Assembly: GCA_033063855.1 (NCBI GenBank)
Contig: CP093829.1
Span: forward strand, 12,162,243-12,226,242
Source of the DNA: Smittia aterrima
Lineage: Eukaryota > Arthropoda > Insecta > Diptera > Chironomidae
DNA: 64,000 nt
Reading direction: 5' to 3'
The translations under genes were made by a program, and so were the position numbers. The notes under the pieces are model-generated. The model was not told where the DNA came from. It did no database searches and saw only the letters and a program-made list of their open reading frames with translations. Position 1 is the stretch's first letter, and the number at the start of each line of letters is the position of its first letter. Below are positions 1 to 13,500 of this stretch, piece by piece.

Positions 1-2651
1 AAACTCAACACGCAGAGCTTAAGAGCTTCTTGATGAGCAGAGCTCAGTGAAAATCGCATATCACTGAGAAGTGCAGGCAATTTAATGTAAATGCGAGATG
101 AAATTACCTTCACCGCTGCTTCTTTGGGTATCAAGTTATTCTTTTGTTTTCGATTTTTCACTTCTCATTTGTTATTCGCTCCTCTGCGCTTTTCCTTCTT
201 GTTCATTTGCTGCTTACCCAACAATGTACGAACAACTCCAGCGAGAGAGAAATTCAAACCAAAGAATTCCCGCGCGCACATTTAATCCGAAAATTTACGA
301 TTATTACTAATTAATGTTATTTTCTACCTGTTGCAAGTTGAGCTCAGAGCTCTGAGCCACATCATTTCGGCTTGGAATCCGAAAAGTTATGAGCTGAGAT
401 TCAGCTTAGTCATAAATGATACGAGACGCAGAAATTTTATTGTAAAGGAGACAAGGCAAGAGAAGAAAATGTAAAGCAAACAAAACTGATAGAAAACCTA
501 TTAAATTGAACACGGGCATCAATAAATTACGATTAGGTTCACATTTCCCTCCACTGACTGATAAGAATCTCCACTAAGCCAGAAAGACATTTCTTTCTTT
601 CGTTTTAAATTGGAATGCTCTCGCAAGAAAATTGATCCGATACTTTTCACCAAACCGGTTCATCGATGACAGTAAACGCTTCTGAGTTATTGAGTCCTTC
701 TCCGCTTAAGAAGTCAACCGGAATGATCGCAACACGGTTCGGGTCCATTTATTTAGATCGAGTTACCTTCGTCATCCATTTTCGGAGCATTTCCTGCTCA
801 TATTTCTCGCAACCGATGATCTCGCTTTTGTCTTCTAATTATTGCAGTATTTCTCTCGAGATTAAAGAGAAGCGATTACGAGCCATTGAACGAACGATTT
901 TTTTCGTACTTCGTTATTTTGTAACATCGAATGAATGTAGAAAGTATTTGGAATGCGCTAAAGCGACACATGCTTGCCGATTGAAAATAGCTTTCTGTTT
1001 CCATCGATGGCGAAGCGGGTGAAGGAGAGAAAGACAGAGCCGCGCGTTTTATTGTATTGCATGAAAATACTTTTGTGAGGCTTTGTTAATCTCCATACAA
1101 AAGCAAATTTTTCTTTGGCCCGACTCGATTATTATTATTGTTCGAAATGCGAGAAGAAGCATGTGAATCGTGAACGAGAGAGGCGAAAAGAGTCGTTCGT
1201 AGCGACAGGTGGTCTATAAACTAGGAAATAACGTCGCTCGATAACAACGAAGTGAACAAGAGACCGAAATAACGCAACAACTGAAGAAAGCTCGATGACT
1301 CGAACTTTTTTGTTTTAATTTTATTTCTCACTTGAGACTAATCTCAACTCTTTTACGATATGAACGCAATACTTGGATGCGGCATAAATCAAGCCGCAGT
1401 GTCGCTCTTGACACGATCAGTTACATGAAGAGATTTAAAATTGTAATTCGAGTGCTTTCAGCGAAAACAACAATGAAGCTTAAAGTAGCTAATGAATAAC
1501 ATTGAAAGTCGTTTGAAGCGACAGTTTAACAAACGACGTGTAATGAACGACGATTGAAGAAAGCGAGCCTCAAACATAAATTTCCAAATTAAAATCCATT
1601 AATGAAGCAATTATTTGCAAAGAGTTTTTGTGATCGGCATTCGTTCGTTTGTTGTGTGGCTTTCGATCGATGTCGAAGACAAATTTTCTCAACCTCGAGC
1701 ATATTTATTATGTTTATTCGATGAATTGCCCATATGATGTCTGTTAAATGTTCCTTCTCTTCTACATCGTTCGTCACTCTGAACGCGAATGAGGTGAAGA
1801 GCAAGAAGAGATTCAACATGTCTGATAAAAATATCAATCAATTGAAATGTATGTCCGTGAAGTATTCTTCGAGATTCTTTGATGTTCTCCTGTAGTCTCC
1901 TCTCTCCCTATTCGTTTAGCCATGTCGAGAATAGCTCTTGAATAGCTTTTAATTCTCGAATTTCAATGAAATGACTCTTTTCTATCTTCATTATTGATCA
2001 TTTACTGTAATTGCGAACATTATACGAAACATGGATGCGACTCGAGAATCGAATTTGAATCAAACCCGAGCGACCTATCGTTTACATTTAAAGCGCTTCG
2101 GGAATTTCTGCGCAACGGCAAACTCTCAAACTACCGTCGACGTTAATTGCCACTCGAGAACGAAACTGGTTGCTTTTTCCTTCCCAAAAAAAAAACTCTT
2201 TCATTCACTGAAATGCCCTTCGGCAGCAATTTGGCGAGCTCGAAGATTATAAAAAGATTTAGTCAGAAATTTGTTGTATGGCGATGAACAGCTCCAAGGA
2301 TTCGTTGGAAACATTTTCTCGTCTCAAGTGCTTCTCCGCTTGATGTTTGTTAGCTACCAATGTTTATACCAAATATTTGATAGAATCTTTCGAAGTTGAA
2401 CAAATATTTATTTTTCTACGTTCAAACAAAACCTTTTCGCTGCGACCGGTTCAACTTTATTTGTCGAACTGCTTCATCGTTTGTTCCATCATTAAATAAC
2501 GAAACTCATGGTGAATCATTTTTGTATCTCGCGATTGTTGTTGAGGTCATGTTCACCAGTGAGTTCTAAATTGAAGATTGTAAACACGTTCTGTTTGCGT
2601 AGGTTCATTGTGATAAACCAATCAATCAATGATAAGGGCGCAGAGGTTTGC
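1..2651. other. Left-edge noncoding stretch
   Basis: Only short reading frames without protein-like composition, splice context or recognisable motifs are seen on either strand. It could contain upstream exons or regulatory DNA of the plus-strand prickle gene, whose first common exon has an open 5' extension, but no exon could be defined. Confidence 0.5.
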
Positions 2652-2659
2652 TATAAAAG
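2652..2659 (+). promoter_or_regulatory. TATA box of the astacin gene
   Basis: A canonical TATAAAAG lies 81 bases upstream of the astacin start codon, with a CAGT initiator-like sequence about 30 bases downstream. The short implied leader fits a focused insect promoter. Confidence 0.6.
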
Positions 2660-2732
2660 CGACGACCACGTCTCGAAGGAAGCCAGTTAAATTTAGATTC
2701 TTTCAGTAAAGCTCCGTTCAAAGTTGTTTGTC

Positions 2733-3700
2733 ATGTTCCAAAAATATTTTTCATTTGTCATTCTTATCATTAATTTAGTTTCTGCGCTTCCTGCAAATGT
2801 AGAACATGATGTGATAGAGAGACCCCTCTCACCAGAAAAAAGTAAATTTCTAGTCCAAACTTCCTTCGACTGATAACTGAAAGAATTAATTGTTTTAGTT
2901 GCTCGACTCAACAATCTCGGTCCAAATGATCTAGCTGAAGAGCTAAGTGGTCAGTTTGAAGGCGACATTTTGTTGGATCAACCCGAATGGGCAGCGTTTA
3001 ATGGACGTCTTGATCAGTCGTTGAAGTGGAACAATAACGTTGTGCCTTACTTAATCAACGAAACATTTTTCAGTAAGGAAACGAACGAAAGCTTCCGTCA
3101 TTCGAATAAACACGTTACCGAATTACAGATCGTGATCAAGTCCAATATATTCACGCAGCTGCTGCTTATCTCGAGTGGAGAACATGTCTAAAGTTCCAAA
3201 ATCGTACGAATGAGCACGATTATATTCTCATTACTGGTGATTCGGTTGGTTGTGCTTCTGTCGTTGGGAGAATTGGAGGCGCACAAAGGCTTCGACTTCA
3301 ACCTCACGCTATTGAAACCGGTTGCTTCCGATTCTTTACCATCGTCCACGAGTTTATTCACGCATTAGGCTTTCATCACATGCACAACTCTTTCGATCGC
3401 GATCAATATATTAGAATCAATTGGGAGAATGTTCGACCTGAAAGCATCGACAACTTTTTTCATCGACCTCAAACCCAAATCACTCACTTTTCCGTTCCGT
3501 ACGATGTTGGAAGTGTCATGGGCTACAGCCGAAATGCTTTCTCGGCCAATGGGCGGGACACGATGACGCCAATTGTAAATCCATTTGGGCGAACGATGGG
3601 TCAACGTAATCAAGCTACGCCTGAAGATATTTTGCGTATCAATCGAATGTACAACTGTCCAGAGATACAACCGCAAAGTTTCTCTGAAGTAAACGATTAA
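2733..3700 (+). CDS. Astacin-family zinc metalloprotease (M12A), secreted
   Basis: Three exons (2733-2841, 2899-3072, 3129-3700; GT...AG introns of 57 and 56 bp) encode about 284 residues. A hydrophobic N-terminus ending LVSA is a signal peptide. The propeptide carries the FEGDI motif typical of astacin prodomains, and the mature protease begins near the WNNNVVPY segment. The zinc site HEFIHALGFHH (about residues 167-177) keeps the three histidines and the catalytic Glu168. Four cysteines at the usual places (113, 135, 159 and in YNCPE) would make the two astacin disulfides. Two positions depart from the family: the residue after the third zinc histidine is Met178 rather than Glu, and the Met-turn reads SVMGY rather than SxMHY, while its Tyr226 is kept. 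The domain is minimal, with no CUB, EGF or ShK tail, as in many insect gut or seminal-fluid astacins. Activity is likely but not certain. The exact substrate is unknown. Confidence 0.85.
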
Positions 3701-3808
3701 CGGAGATTGGATTTAAGAGATCAACTTCGAAACAGACAATACAATCTTTCAAATCCCTCCAGAGACTCAGCTTTGCAATGTAAGAATCGCTTCAATTCTT
3801 TGTTAATC

Positions 3809-3814
3809 AATAAA
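3809..3814 (+). terminator. Poly(A) signal of the astacin gene
   Basis: AATAAA lies 109 bases after the astacin stop codon in an AT-rich context. Confidence 0.6.
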
Positions 3815-4573
3815 CTTTGTTATGAAAAATGAGCGAGCGAGTGAATTACAGATTTTGATTGATCGCCTTAAACCGCATTAGCTTGTGGGTGATTGAAAAA
3901 TGGAGTTTCAATGTTTTTCTCTTCTTGTAGCTTAAGACTTCATGATACTTTAAACAGGGTCGGACTTTGTAGACTTCAGCATTAGCAAATCCAGATTTGC
4001 GTGATGAAGCATCATCTGGAAAATAATTAGTCTCGTTCCAATTTGCTCAACTTTAAAATAGTTTTCTGTCCACATATCGTGATGAAACAAGTTGTGAAAT
4101 CAAAAAGAATTCCAAGCATGCTTATTAGACATAAATCGAATAGAAAATGCTTGACTAGCTCAGCAAAACGTCTCCTCGAATTGAACGACTCAGTTGGCAC
4201 AATTTCCTTCAGCTCACTGTTAATGACTTGAGAAGGAAAGACGAAGGGCCACGGGAGAGACAAAACAATCTTCGTCATAAATAATTATTATCCAAATTGA
4301 ACGTTGGCGATTTAAATTTGTATGCGTTGCATGTCGTGGAGCGAGAGATGTTTTTGAGCATGTTTGTGCATATAATCGCCGGTAGACACACATTAAACTG
4401 AATGTCAGTGAAAGAAGAACGAAAATAATTTATTCTCTCACGGCGCAGCTCTTGTACTTCCCTTAATAACCATTCTCGAATAATTATGACAACACAGAGG
4501 GAAAGAAGAAGCTCTAACAACAAATGGAAGTTCGTTTTTTAACCTGTTTCTCTTTCTTTTGATCTCTTTCCAG
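3815..4573. other. Intergenic or intronic spacer before the plus prickle gene
   Basis: No coding exon is recognised. The stretch ends in a pyrimidine-rich tract and CAG at 4571-4573, a good splice acceptor for the first common coding exon of the plus-strand prickle gene. The 5' leader of that gene is therefore spliced and starts further upstream. Confidence 0.45.
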
Positions 4574-4589
4574 AGGAAATTCTGCAGCG

Positions 4590-7500
4590 ATGTCGTCTTA
4601 TCAGCAACAAATGTCAACAAACATAACGGGCTCGAGCAGCTTTAACGACGTGGGATTAAATGTTGATCCGAAAATGGAGACGCAAAGCTATCGTCATATA
4701 TCTTTGAGTCCTCAAAGCAGCATCGGCTTGCCAAACCCCATTCAGTATCATTCAAATTCCACGCACATCCACCAACCGTTGCCTGTGAGCAATCAAAGCT
4801 TTCCGTTGAAAAACGCGATGCCAAACTCCTTACCAATACAAAATCCATCAGCGTATTCACCTCTCAATCAAATGCCGCTGCCAAATCAACAGACATTCCC
4901 TCACAACTTTCCTGCGGGTCACATGAGAGGCCATCCAGCAATGATTGGACATCATTTAGATGTTCAACGGCAGTCACAATCTGATGACGATAGTGGATGT
5001 GCTTTGGATGATTATTCTTGGTGTCCACCGGGACTTCGACCAGAGCAGGTAAACAAAGAAAGAAATCATAATTTTTGCATTAACATCAATTTTGTCTCGT
5101 CCGTTCTGCGAGACGAAATTGGCACAAAACCTGATTTATGACAGCGCGCAGCGAGAAGCGAAAGGCGACCGGCTGTAGCCGAGTGTTAATCAATTTAATT
5201 GAATTTTCCACTTTACGACGACGACAACGACGACGCTGGTCAGTCAAATGCCTTTGTTTTCACGTTGCATCGAAATCAAATTAACATTCCTTTGAGTAAA
5301 CATTCGATGATGATGTGAAAATGAAATTCATGCCAGCGTCCAGTCGATTCTCCGATGAATTTGCTGCTGAATCCAATTAGAGTGAAAAGTTGATAATTAG
5401 CAATCGAGAAATGAATTGGAAAATCGCATTCCGTCTCTCCTGCCGTCCGCTCATCGTTCTACATAATGTAAATGTTTATTTTATGCTTCTGGGATTGTGT
5501 CACACACATGAATAATAAATTAAAGAGATCTAAACGCAACTCCGACCAGAATACATTACAAGCCTCGTAGAAACCTTGAGAGAAAGAAAGTTGGATGGAA
5601 GGGAATGTCGTTTGTGCGCCGATGCTTTTGATTTTCCCCCGTTGATAAACACGACAAGTCATATTTTCATGTCTCATCATGAGAGCTTTTATTATTCAGC
5701 CGTGCACTGAGAAAGATAAAATCAGATTTTTTAATGTCGCGCATTTATTGAAGGACCATCGAAATGTTAGTGAAGTGTAAATGAAATCTCTCGACGAGGA
5801 GAGACATAAAACCGCTGCTTGATGATGGCGAATGATAAAAGTGACTTCAAAGTTGTTTCCACAATCGTTTGAAGCGCGCTCCATAAAGCGACCGAGAATC
5901 ATAAAACCATAACATTAATTACGAAATGAAAAAGTTCGCGGAATGTGACATAGAAATGTTGCGGCGCTTTGGAATTCATCTTTCTATGTTTTGAGAGAGA
6001 AATATTTTCGCGTTGGAAATAATTGAAAGCCGACCGAGACTTTTCCCATCCACAATTTTAATTATCAAAGACATAAAGTTTTGTTTGCTGTTTGTCAGAG
6101 GGAAAACATTTAATTACCGTTTTCATTAAAAAGTTTACTCTTCCGATGGGGACGATCGTAGCTTGAGTAAGGGACTTTTGAATCTCAGGATGACAAATTA
6201 CTGAGTTAAAGAGAGAAAGAGCAAAGGATGAACCCTTCAACCCACAACAATCACAGCTTCTCAGCGTTTAATATCAAGATAATAAATGTTAATGTTTTCA
6301 GCTGCTAAACTCTTAAACACTCGACTCGAGAAAAGGGCTGGAGAAAATTATTCTTCATTGTCATTCATTTCAAAAGCGCTGAGATTTTTCCAAGGATTCT
6401 TCTTCGTCAGTTTCTCGCTGCTCTCGAGCACGAATGTAAATAAATTTTCCGTAAAGCAAATACTTTCGGTAATAAAAGATAGCATCAGACATTTCCGAAA
6501 AATGTTTCCGTTTAAAGTTTAAACATTTTTCTCCCTTCGAGGCAATACACGAAGCTCCCCCCAATCATGATAATGCAATGATTTTTGATAATACGGAACC
6601 CCAATTTTATAGAGCGGAAGTCGGGGAGCTCTAAAATTTTTCATGCTGATGAGTTATGTCGGAGAAGCTTCGTCTTCTTAGGTTGATAATAACTCGAGGA
6701 TTATTTTTCTCTCTCTTTTTTCTGGATAAATCAGATTTTAATTAAAGAAATATCTCGAATGTTGAACGTTCTTTCCTTTTATAATAGACAAAGTTGCCAT
6801 GGCGATGTGAAATCTTAGATGATGCATAAGGAATTTAGCTCTTGAATAATTGAAAATTTGATGAGAAACTCGAGAAGACTGAAGTGCATTTAGCACCAGA
6901 TCGATTCTATCCGGAAATCTCTTTCAATATCATTGATTGAATGGAGATTTATTGGAACTCCATTGTGTTATCACTGTCATCGATTGAGTTTCTCTTGCGC
7001 CCTTTTCATGTTCTCGCTTTATAGCTTTTTAAAAGTCCGCCATTAGAGCATTCAAATGCCTTTTATGCTGAGTAAGTTAGAGTCTTTACATTGAAGAGTT
7101 TTCCTTTCGAATCGTAACGCAGCATAACTTATTGTCTTCGCCTTTATTGTTCTGGCACTCAAAACGTTCAAGGGTTCTCTCGTTTTACGATCGTCCAAAT
7201 TGTAATAAAATGATAAATTTATTTGTTAAATACGCAGAGAGCGGTTTATCTGTGCAGAAAAGCAAATTTTCGACGGCTGGCGAAAGGCGGAAGAAGTCAG
7301 AGCTAACTCACAAGAGTTCGGCCATAAAAAGTAAAAAAAAATCATTTTGGGATCGGGAAAAATGCCGTTTGCCTCAAGTGTGTAATCGCTATCGTAAAAA
7401 AGCAGTAAAAAGTCCATTTATATTAAATAGCTTGGGATTGAATCTGGTTGCTCTGGCAGTGTCTTCACTTTGCAATCATCGAGCACGAGAACGCTTGGTA

Positions 7501-10500
7501 ATCCCTGAAATCTCAGTGTTCACATGTTCGTGAGGGGGGAAAGTCAGGTAGAGAGAAAAATGCTTCAACGGGACAGGGACGATGATTACATAAATTTCAT
7601 CGTTATTGTTCGCTTGTGCATTGGACGACGGAGCCGACAGTTTGCATATGACATGAACACTCATTAAACCAACTTGAAAGCTTCACTTTTGGAAAGTTGA
7701 GCTGTTAACTCTTAACGACTCTCAGTGCGACACGATCAGATCAGCCGATTTTTATAGGAAATCATAAATTATCTGCGAACTTGTTCGAGCACATAAAAAA
7801 TCGAGGAAATTAATTTAAAATAAAATCTAGTTTATGATAATGAGACACGTCCAGAGACTTATAATTACTTATCACGAACACCTCGTGCTTCTTCTTGCGA
7901 GTCAGCGAATCGCGTGCTCCATTGAAACGGAATTCAAATAATGACATTTCTCTTCTGCCGCGACCAAATACCTTCGGTGAATATTGAAATTGGAAAATTT
8001 TCACTTTCAATGAGGGTGAAAGTGAAACTTGGGCACGCGCTTCCCCTCGAATAAAAGTGGATTTAGAAATTCTAATCGACGAGGTGGAAAATCCACTGAA
8101 GAAGCAAACTTTTTCGAGCAAAGTCGCGACGTCAGCAAACTCATAAGGAAAATATGTTAATTTTTATTAACACGCAATAAAAGCAATTTCTGTTTGGTGT
8201 GCTTTTGTTATCATAATTACAAATGCCGCTCTTTATGACGTTTTATTATTTTACATTGCTCGTTTCGAGGCAATTTGTTGCTGATTTCTCTGACGCGCTA
8301 CTGACATAATTAAAACTAATTTATTTAATTCGCATTTCCAGGTTCATTTGTACTTCTCCACCATACCCGAGGACAAGGTTCCGTACGTGAATAGCGTGGG
8401 TGAGCGCTATCGAGTTAAACAACTCCTCCAACAGTTGCCGCCGCATGACAATGAGGTAATGCAATTGAAACGTTAGCAAAGTTCAGAAACTTTTCGTTGG
8501 AAATTGTAAAGTTTTCGAGTCACGTCTAAAAGAACAAAAAAAGAATAAATTCTCAAGTCAAAAACAGAAGCTTCGATTTGAACTCGTTGTTGGATTTCAT
8601 CAGCTTTCAAGAACTGAACGAATTCCCCAACAATGCATTTAATCGCTTTCATTTTTCCATAGATCGGCTTTCATGCTTATCAAGAAATTCAATTCTTGAT
8701 GCTAAAACATTTCTGCTTCATATGTGAAACATTAATCGCGCATCATCAAGTCTCGGAATTGAAAGAGAATAATGAACTTGAATTTCCAGTTCACCTCAGA
8801 CTACTCTCGAGTAGTTAGAGTGACTCATGAGAACAAAGTTATTTCATCATTGAGCAATGAACGTTAAGACAAATTTTAATTGAATCTTAAATTGCACTTC
8901 ACAGGTTCGCTACTGTCATTCATTGACGGATGAGGAACGCAAAGAGCTTCGACTCTTCTCCGCTCAGAGGAAACGAGAAGCTTTAGGACGTGGCGTCGTG
9001 AAGCAGTTGACATCAACACAACCGTGCGAAGGCGTAAGTTGAAGCCGCGCATATTGTGATAAGCAAATCCCAACAGAATCGAAAGAATTTATCTTGATGG
9101 CATTCCATCATCCTCCTTTCATTTCTATTCCGTCGCTCTCTCCCTAATTTCATTATGTGAATACAACCCAACAAAGAAAGCTCTGAAAGCGACGAACGAC
9201 AGAGACTTTGGGGAAATAAAGCATGATTTATTCTGTTTGTTCAGGACCGAGAGACTCGGCAAATAGAATAAACTTCTGTCCCTTTGAAAGGATTATCAGA
9301 GGAAGAAGATGCAAACGCAAAGTCTAATGGAATGCCCGAGACATAAAAGCAATTCTTCAATAAGTCGTCTTTAATGCTATAGCTCGCTCGACTTTAATTC
9401 TGCTTATTCATATCGTCGACAACGTGCGAGAGAAGAAAACCAGCAGATTTCACCCGAAGGTGAGGAAGAACCTCCTCACCACATTTATAAAATATGAGAT
9501 TTCTTGAAAAATAATCGAGAGACCGTCTTTGCGCGACGGCCAATTAGGTGAAAAATTGCAACCTTAACACTTCCAAGAGTGCATTCTTGCGTAATAATTA
9601 GACTTCATTAGCATGAAATCATTTCGTTTCCTGTGCGACTAGTCAAGCGAGTCAACGAGACGTGCAATCATGCTGGTCGATGCCAAAAGCCAACAGCGCA
9701 CATTCGATTCAAAGTGGAAACTTGTCTATCGAAAGTTTATCAGAAAAAGTATGAAACAAATCATGTTACGAGAGAAACTTTTCAACTCTTTAACAACCGT
9801 TTCGTCGAACACAAAATGAATGTTGTGGTTTGTCCGTATCACTTTGCTTTTGCTCCAAATGTTTCCATGAGGGAAAATGATTGATGATTGCTTTGATGCA
9901 TTAAACTCGATAAACACAATGGAGTGAGACGATGGTGGAGCGTTGGCGAATGAAACTGTAAATTTCTTCACCATAAGTTCTTGTGGATCAGGAAGATTGA
10001 ATGGACCGCTAATTTCTTTAGTGGACTTTTCATCGTCGACCAGAAATCGAGAAACTTATTACGTCACTGGCAAACCACGAACATCTTAATGATCATGCAT
10101 TAATGTGAAATCTTTCGTTTCGTTTTGTGTTTTGCTTTAAAAAAAAGGTGAAAAGAAAGCGACGGTGATTAATGGAATGAAACCCAGCTCGACAGTTACA
10201 TGAGAGTAACGAAATATCTATTGACGACGACAGTTCACACAATCTCGCTCATTTTTCTCGGATGCAATTAAAGAATTCTGCTCAATGAACGTTTCCTTTC
10301 GCCTCGACATTGTCGCGAGCAAATTTCATTCGAAGCGTCGTTAAATTTACATTTCAAGATTAAATCAAAGTTGCGCGGTGGAACTTCTGTTGTTACGACG
10401 CGCTCATAACTTGATTTGCCTCTCTCGGCAACTGACGTCGAACTCGTTCTTCACTATAGTCAAAAGCAATTAAGATTTCTACAAAATCCCAAGTTGGAAG

Positions 10501-13500
10501 AAGCAGACGACGGCCATCAGAAGAAAATTCTTTAAACAAGGCGTAAGTCTGGTTCGGACGATCGACATTCACGCAATGAAGCAATTAGCTTCATCAGCAG
10601 GAATTTTGATTTATTATGCAAACACGGCTATGCCGTTAGCTAAATATCCATTCGCAGACAAGCGCCTAAGTGAAGATCCATGTTCAGATCTGATTTCCGA
10701 GAAGCTCATCAGTCAGCCAAGAGATTAGTCGCCTGCTCCAACCCATTTTTAATTGATTCCATCAATTACGGTCCAACGAGAAAGTCGCGTCATCGTTTTA
10801 AATTGCTCCACGTCCATCTAATCTAAGCGCTCTCAATATGTGTTTTTTACACAATGAGAATCCATATCTCTAAAGCTTTACGACACAAAAACTTTTCAAT
10901 TAAAATCTGCTCGAGCGGGGAGGAAACAAAAACCTGCAGCGGATCGAAATCGAGCATTCATGACGAAGCAGCATTTTTTTTTCTCTATTCTCGGAATTTG
11001 AAAATATCCCCAAGTCAAACACTCTCCCATGCCACGACAGAAAATGTGAAAAACAATTCTGTAACTTTAGGAAAGTCCGTATCAGCGATAAATTCTCTCG
11101 ATTCAAATTTTCTGATTAAATTCGAAGGGAGAAGTTTAAATTTTCCTTGAAAACGAAAAGTTTTGTTTAAAGGTGAACTAACCGAGATCTCCCCCACTTT
11201 TTTCACTTTGGTTTGCAGTGCGGTGAAGTGATGATGACAGGCGATATAGCAGTGAATGGTTCCCGAGTTGGCCCGAATGTTTGTTGGCATCCGTCGTGCT
11301 TCGCTTGCTCTGTTTGCAAGGAACTGCTCGTTGACTTGATTTACTTTCATCGTGAGGGAAGACTTTACTGTGGTCGTCATCATGCTGAAACGTTGAAGCC
11401 ACGCTGCTCTGCATGCGACGAGGTGAGTTTTTAATTTATGTCAAGCAATGTGTCACACATAAAAATCTCATAAATTTCCTTCTGATGAGGATTTTCTCGG
11501 GCCCAATTTTTGTTTTATGATTTGCGTAAACAAGCAGGGCAAGCAGCAAGGGAATTTCTGAGATTTTATTGGTTTTCGACTTCAACGGTTGAGACGACGA
11601 GCTTATCCTGGATTTTCCTTACTTTTGATTCAAATTCTCCTTCCGAGAAGTCGCTGACTTTACAAGAATTTTAAAGCTTTCCAATCGATAGCGGAATTCA
11701 ATCTAAACTTTATGTTCTTTCAATGAGCCTGAAAATATTCAGTCGACAGCACAATCGCTTGTCAAATGAAATCGATAGTTATCACGTTCAAGATTTTCTG
11801 TTGATTCAACTGCCAAGATAACGATTCGATCAATTTTCATTTGGATAGGAAAGGTTGAAACTTTTCACTCCCCTACCTTTGCAATTTAACAAGGGTTTTA
11901 AAAATTCAAATGAGGCTTTCTTTCTAAATTGATATCAGATGTGACTTTCCTTCCTTTCATTTCCTTGTTTCGTCTCATTTCTTTGATTTTCTAGCCTTGT
12001 AAGGCGAACAATGTTTGTAAGATTAATGTCAAGCACATCGTTTGTTTTGATCGTAAATGACAGCTCACTCAAGACACCCAAGCGATTCATACACGTCAGG
12101 ATTAATGTGACGGCAAGATGTGTAGCAAATCAGCTAATGATACGTCATGATTTGTGAGAGAAGTCTCTAATTGAAGGTTCTGCTCACAAATCAAGTCGGC
12201 AATTTAGTCGATGAAAATTTTATGTGTCGAGCAAGTGTCGCAATCTCGAAAAGAAGAGAAGGGAAGAAAGTTTTCTTCGTGTCGTTTACTCTAAACGAGG
12301 AAATCGATAATGTTTGCGAAAAAAGAAAAGAAATTTCCCCAACACGACATTAAACTCAAGTAATCCATTTACCCTTAAATCTAAACAAGACATTTCGTTT
12401 CGTCGAATGTGACAAATAACATCGAATCAATCGATTTAAAGAGCGGCATTCTCTCGAATCTCGATGCGTCCCTTTTTAATTTGCAGTAATTTTTCACTTC
12501 GAGTTTGCCTTCCTTCGTTATTTGAAACAATTTTTTGGGGACAATTGTTGAAAAGCCATGAGGGGAGAAGATTTCAGTTTTCGCTTAGTGGCAAAAAAGC
12601 GATTTATTTAAGGATTTTGCTGCACGCACTCATAGGACAAAACCCACATTAAACACTCGAAACTCTAAGCCAATGGAAGTCCTTATCGTTAGAGAACGCT
12701 TCCATTGAATCTCACTAAAAGCGTTTAAAGCCCATCGATTAACATATCTCTCCCATTTTCGTTTGGTCGTTTAGATTATTCTGGCCGACGAGTGTACAGA
12801 AGCTGAGGGTCGAGCATGGCACATGAAGCATTTTGCATGTTTCGATTGCGATAAGCAATTGGGCGGTCAGCGATATATCATGAGAGAGGGCAAGCCGTAC
12901 TGTCTCGGATGCTTCGACAACATGTTTGCTGAGTACTGTGATTATTGTGGTGAGCCAATCGGCGTTGATCAAGGTCAGATGAGTCATGATGGCCAGCATT
13001 GGCACGCAACGGATCAATGTTTTTCTTGCTCGACGTGTCGTTGCTCGCTGCTGGGAAGACCGTTCTTACCTCGTCGTGGATCGATTTACTGCTCCATCGC
13101 GTGTAGCAAAGGTGAACCTCCAACACCAACTGATAGCTCTGTTCCATCGTCACGTCCATTGAAGCAAAATATTCACATGCAACAATCTTCATCAACCAAC
13201 CGAATCCAATCTGATAACGAAGAGTTGTTTGTAACATCGTCAACACCTCCATCTCTTCTTCCATCGCCGTCACTGCCCACACAGCAACAAATTAAGAAAC
13301 CTCCGTCAATCGAGAAGATCAACAGCAACGTGTCTTCGCCATGTTTGTCAGTGAAGTTCGAACAAGCTGATCCAAAATTCATGCCGCAGTTGCAAAACGA
13401 GTCTCCGATCATGAAGAAAGATAACGATCAATATTCGCTGACGTCACAAACGTCGTCGACATGCAATCGAGGCTTGGATCGTATGCTGTTGGAGAGAAAT

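Noticed and set aside
666..1022. 118-codon plus-strand frame near the left edge
   Set aside because: No domain, no splice context beyond a weak donor-like end, and composition like translated noncoding DNA.
12878..13282. Long open frames antisense to the prickle LIM exon, mirrored at 16419-16736 and 16597-17178
   Set aside because: They are shadows of the LIM codons on the opposite strand. They look conserved only because the two exons are almost identical inverted copies.
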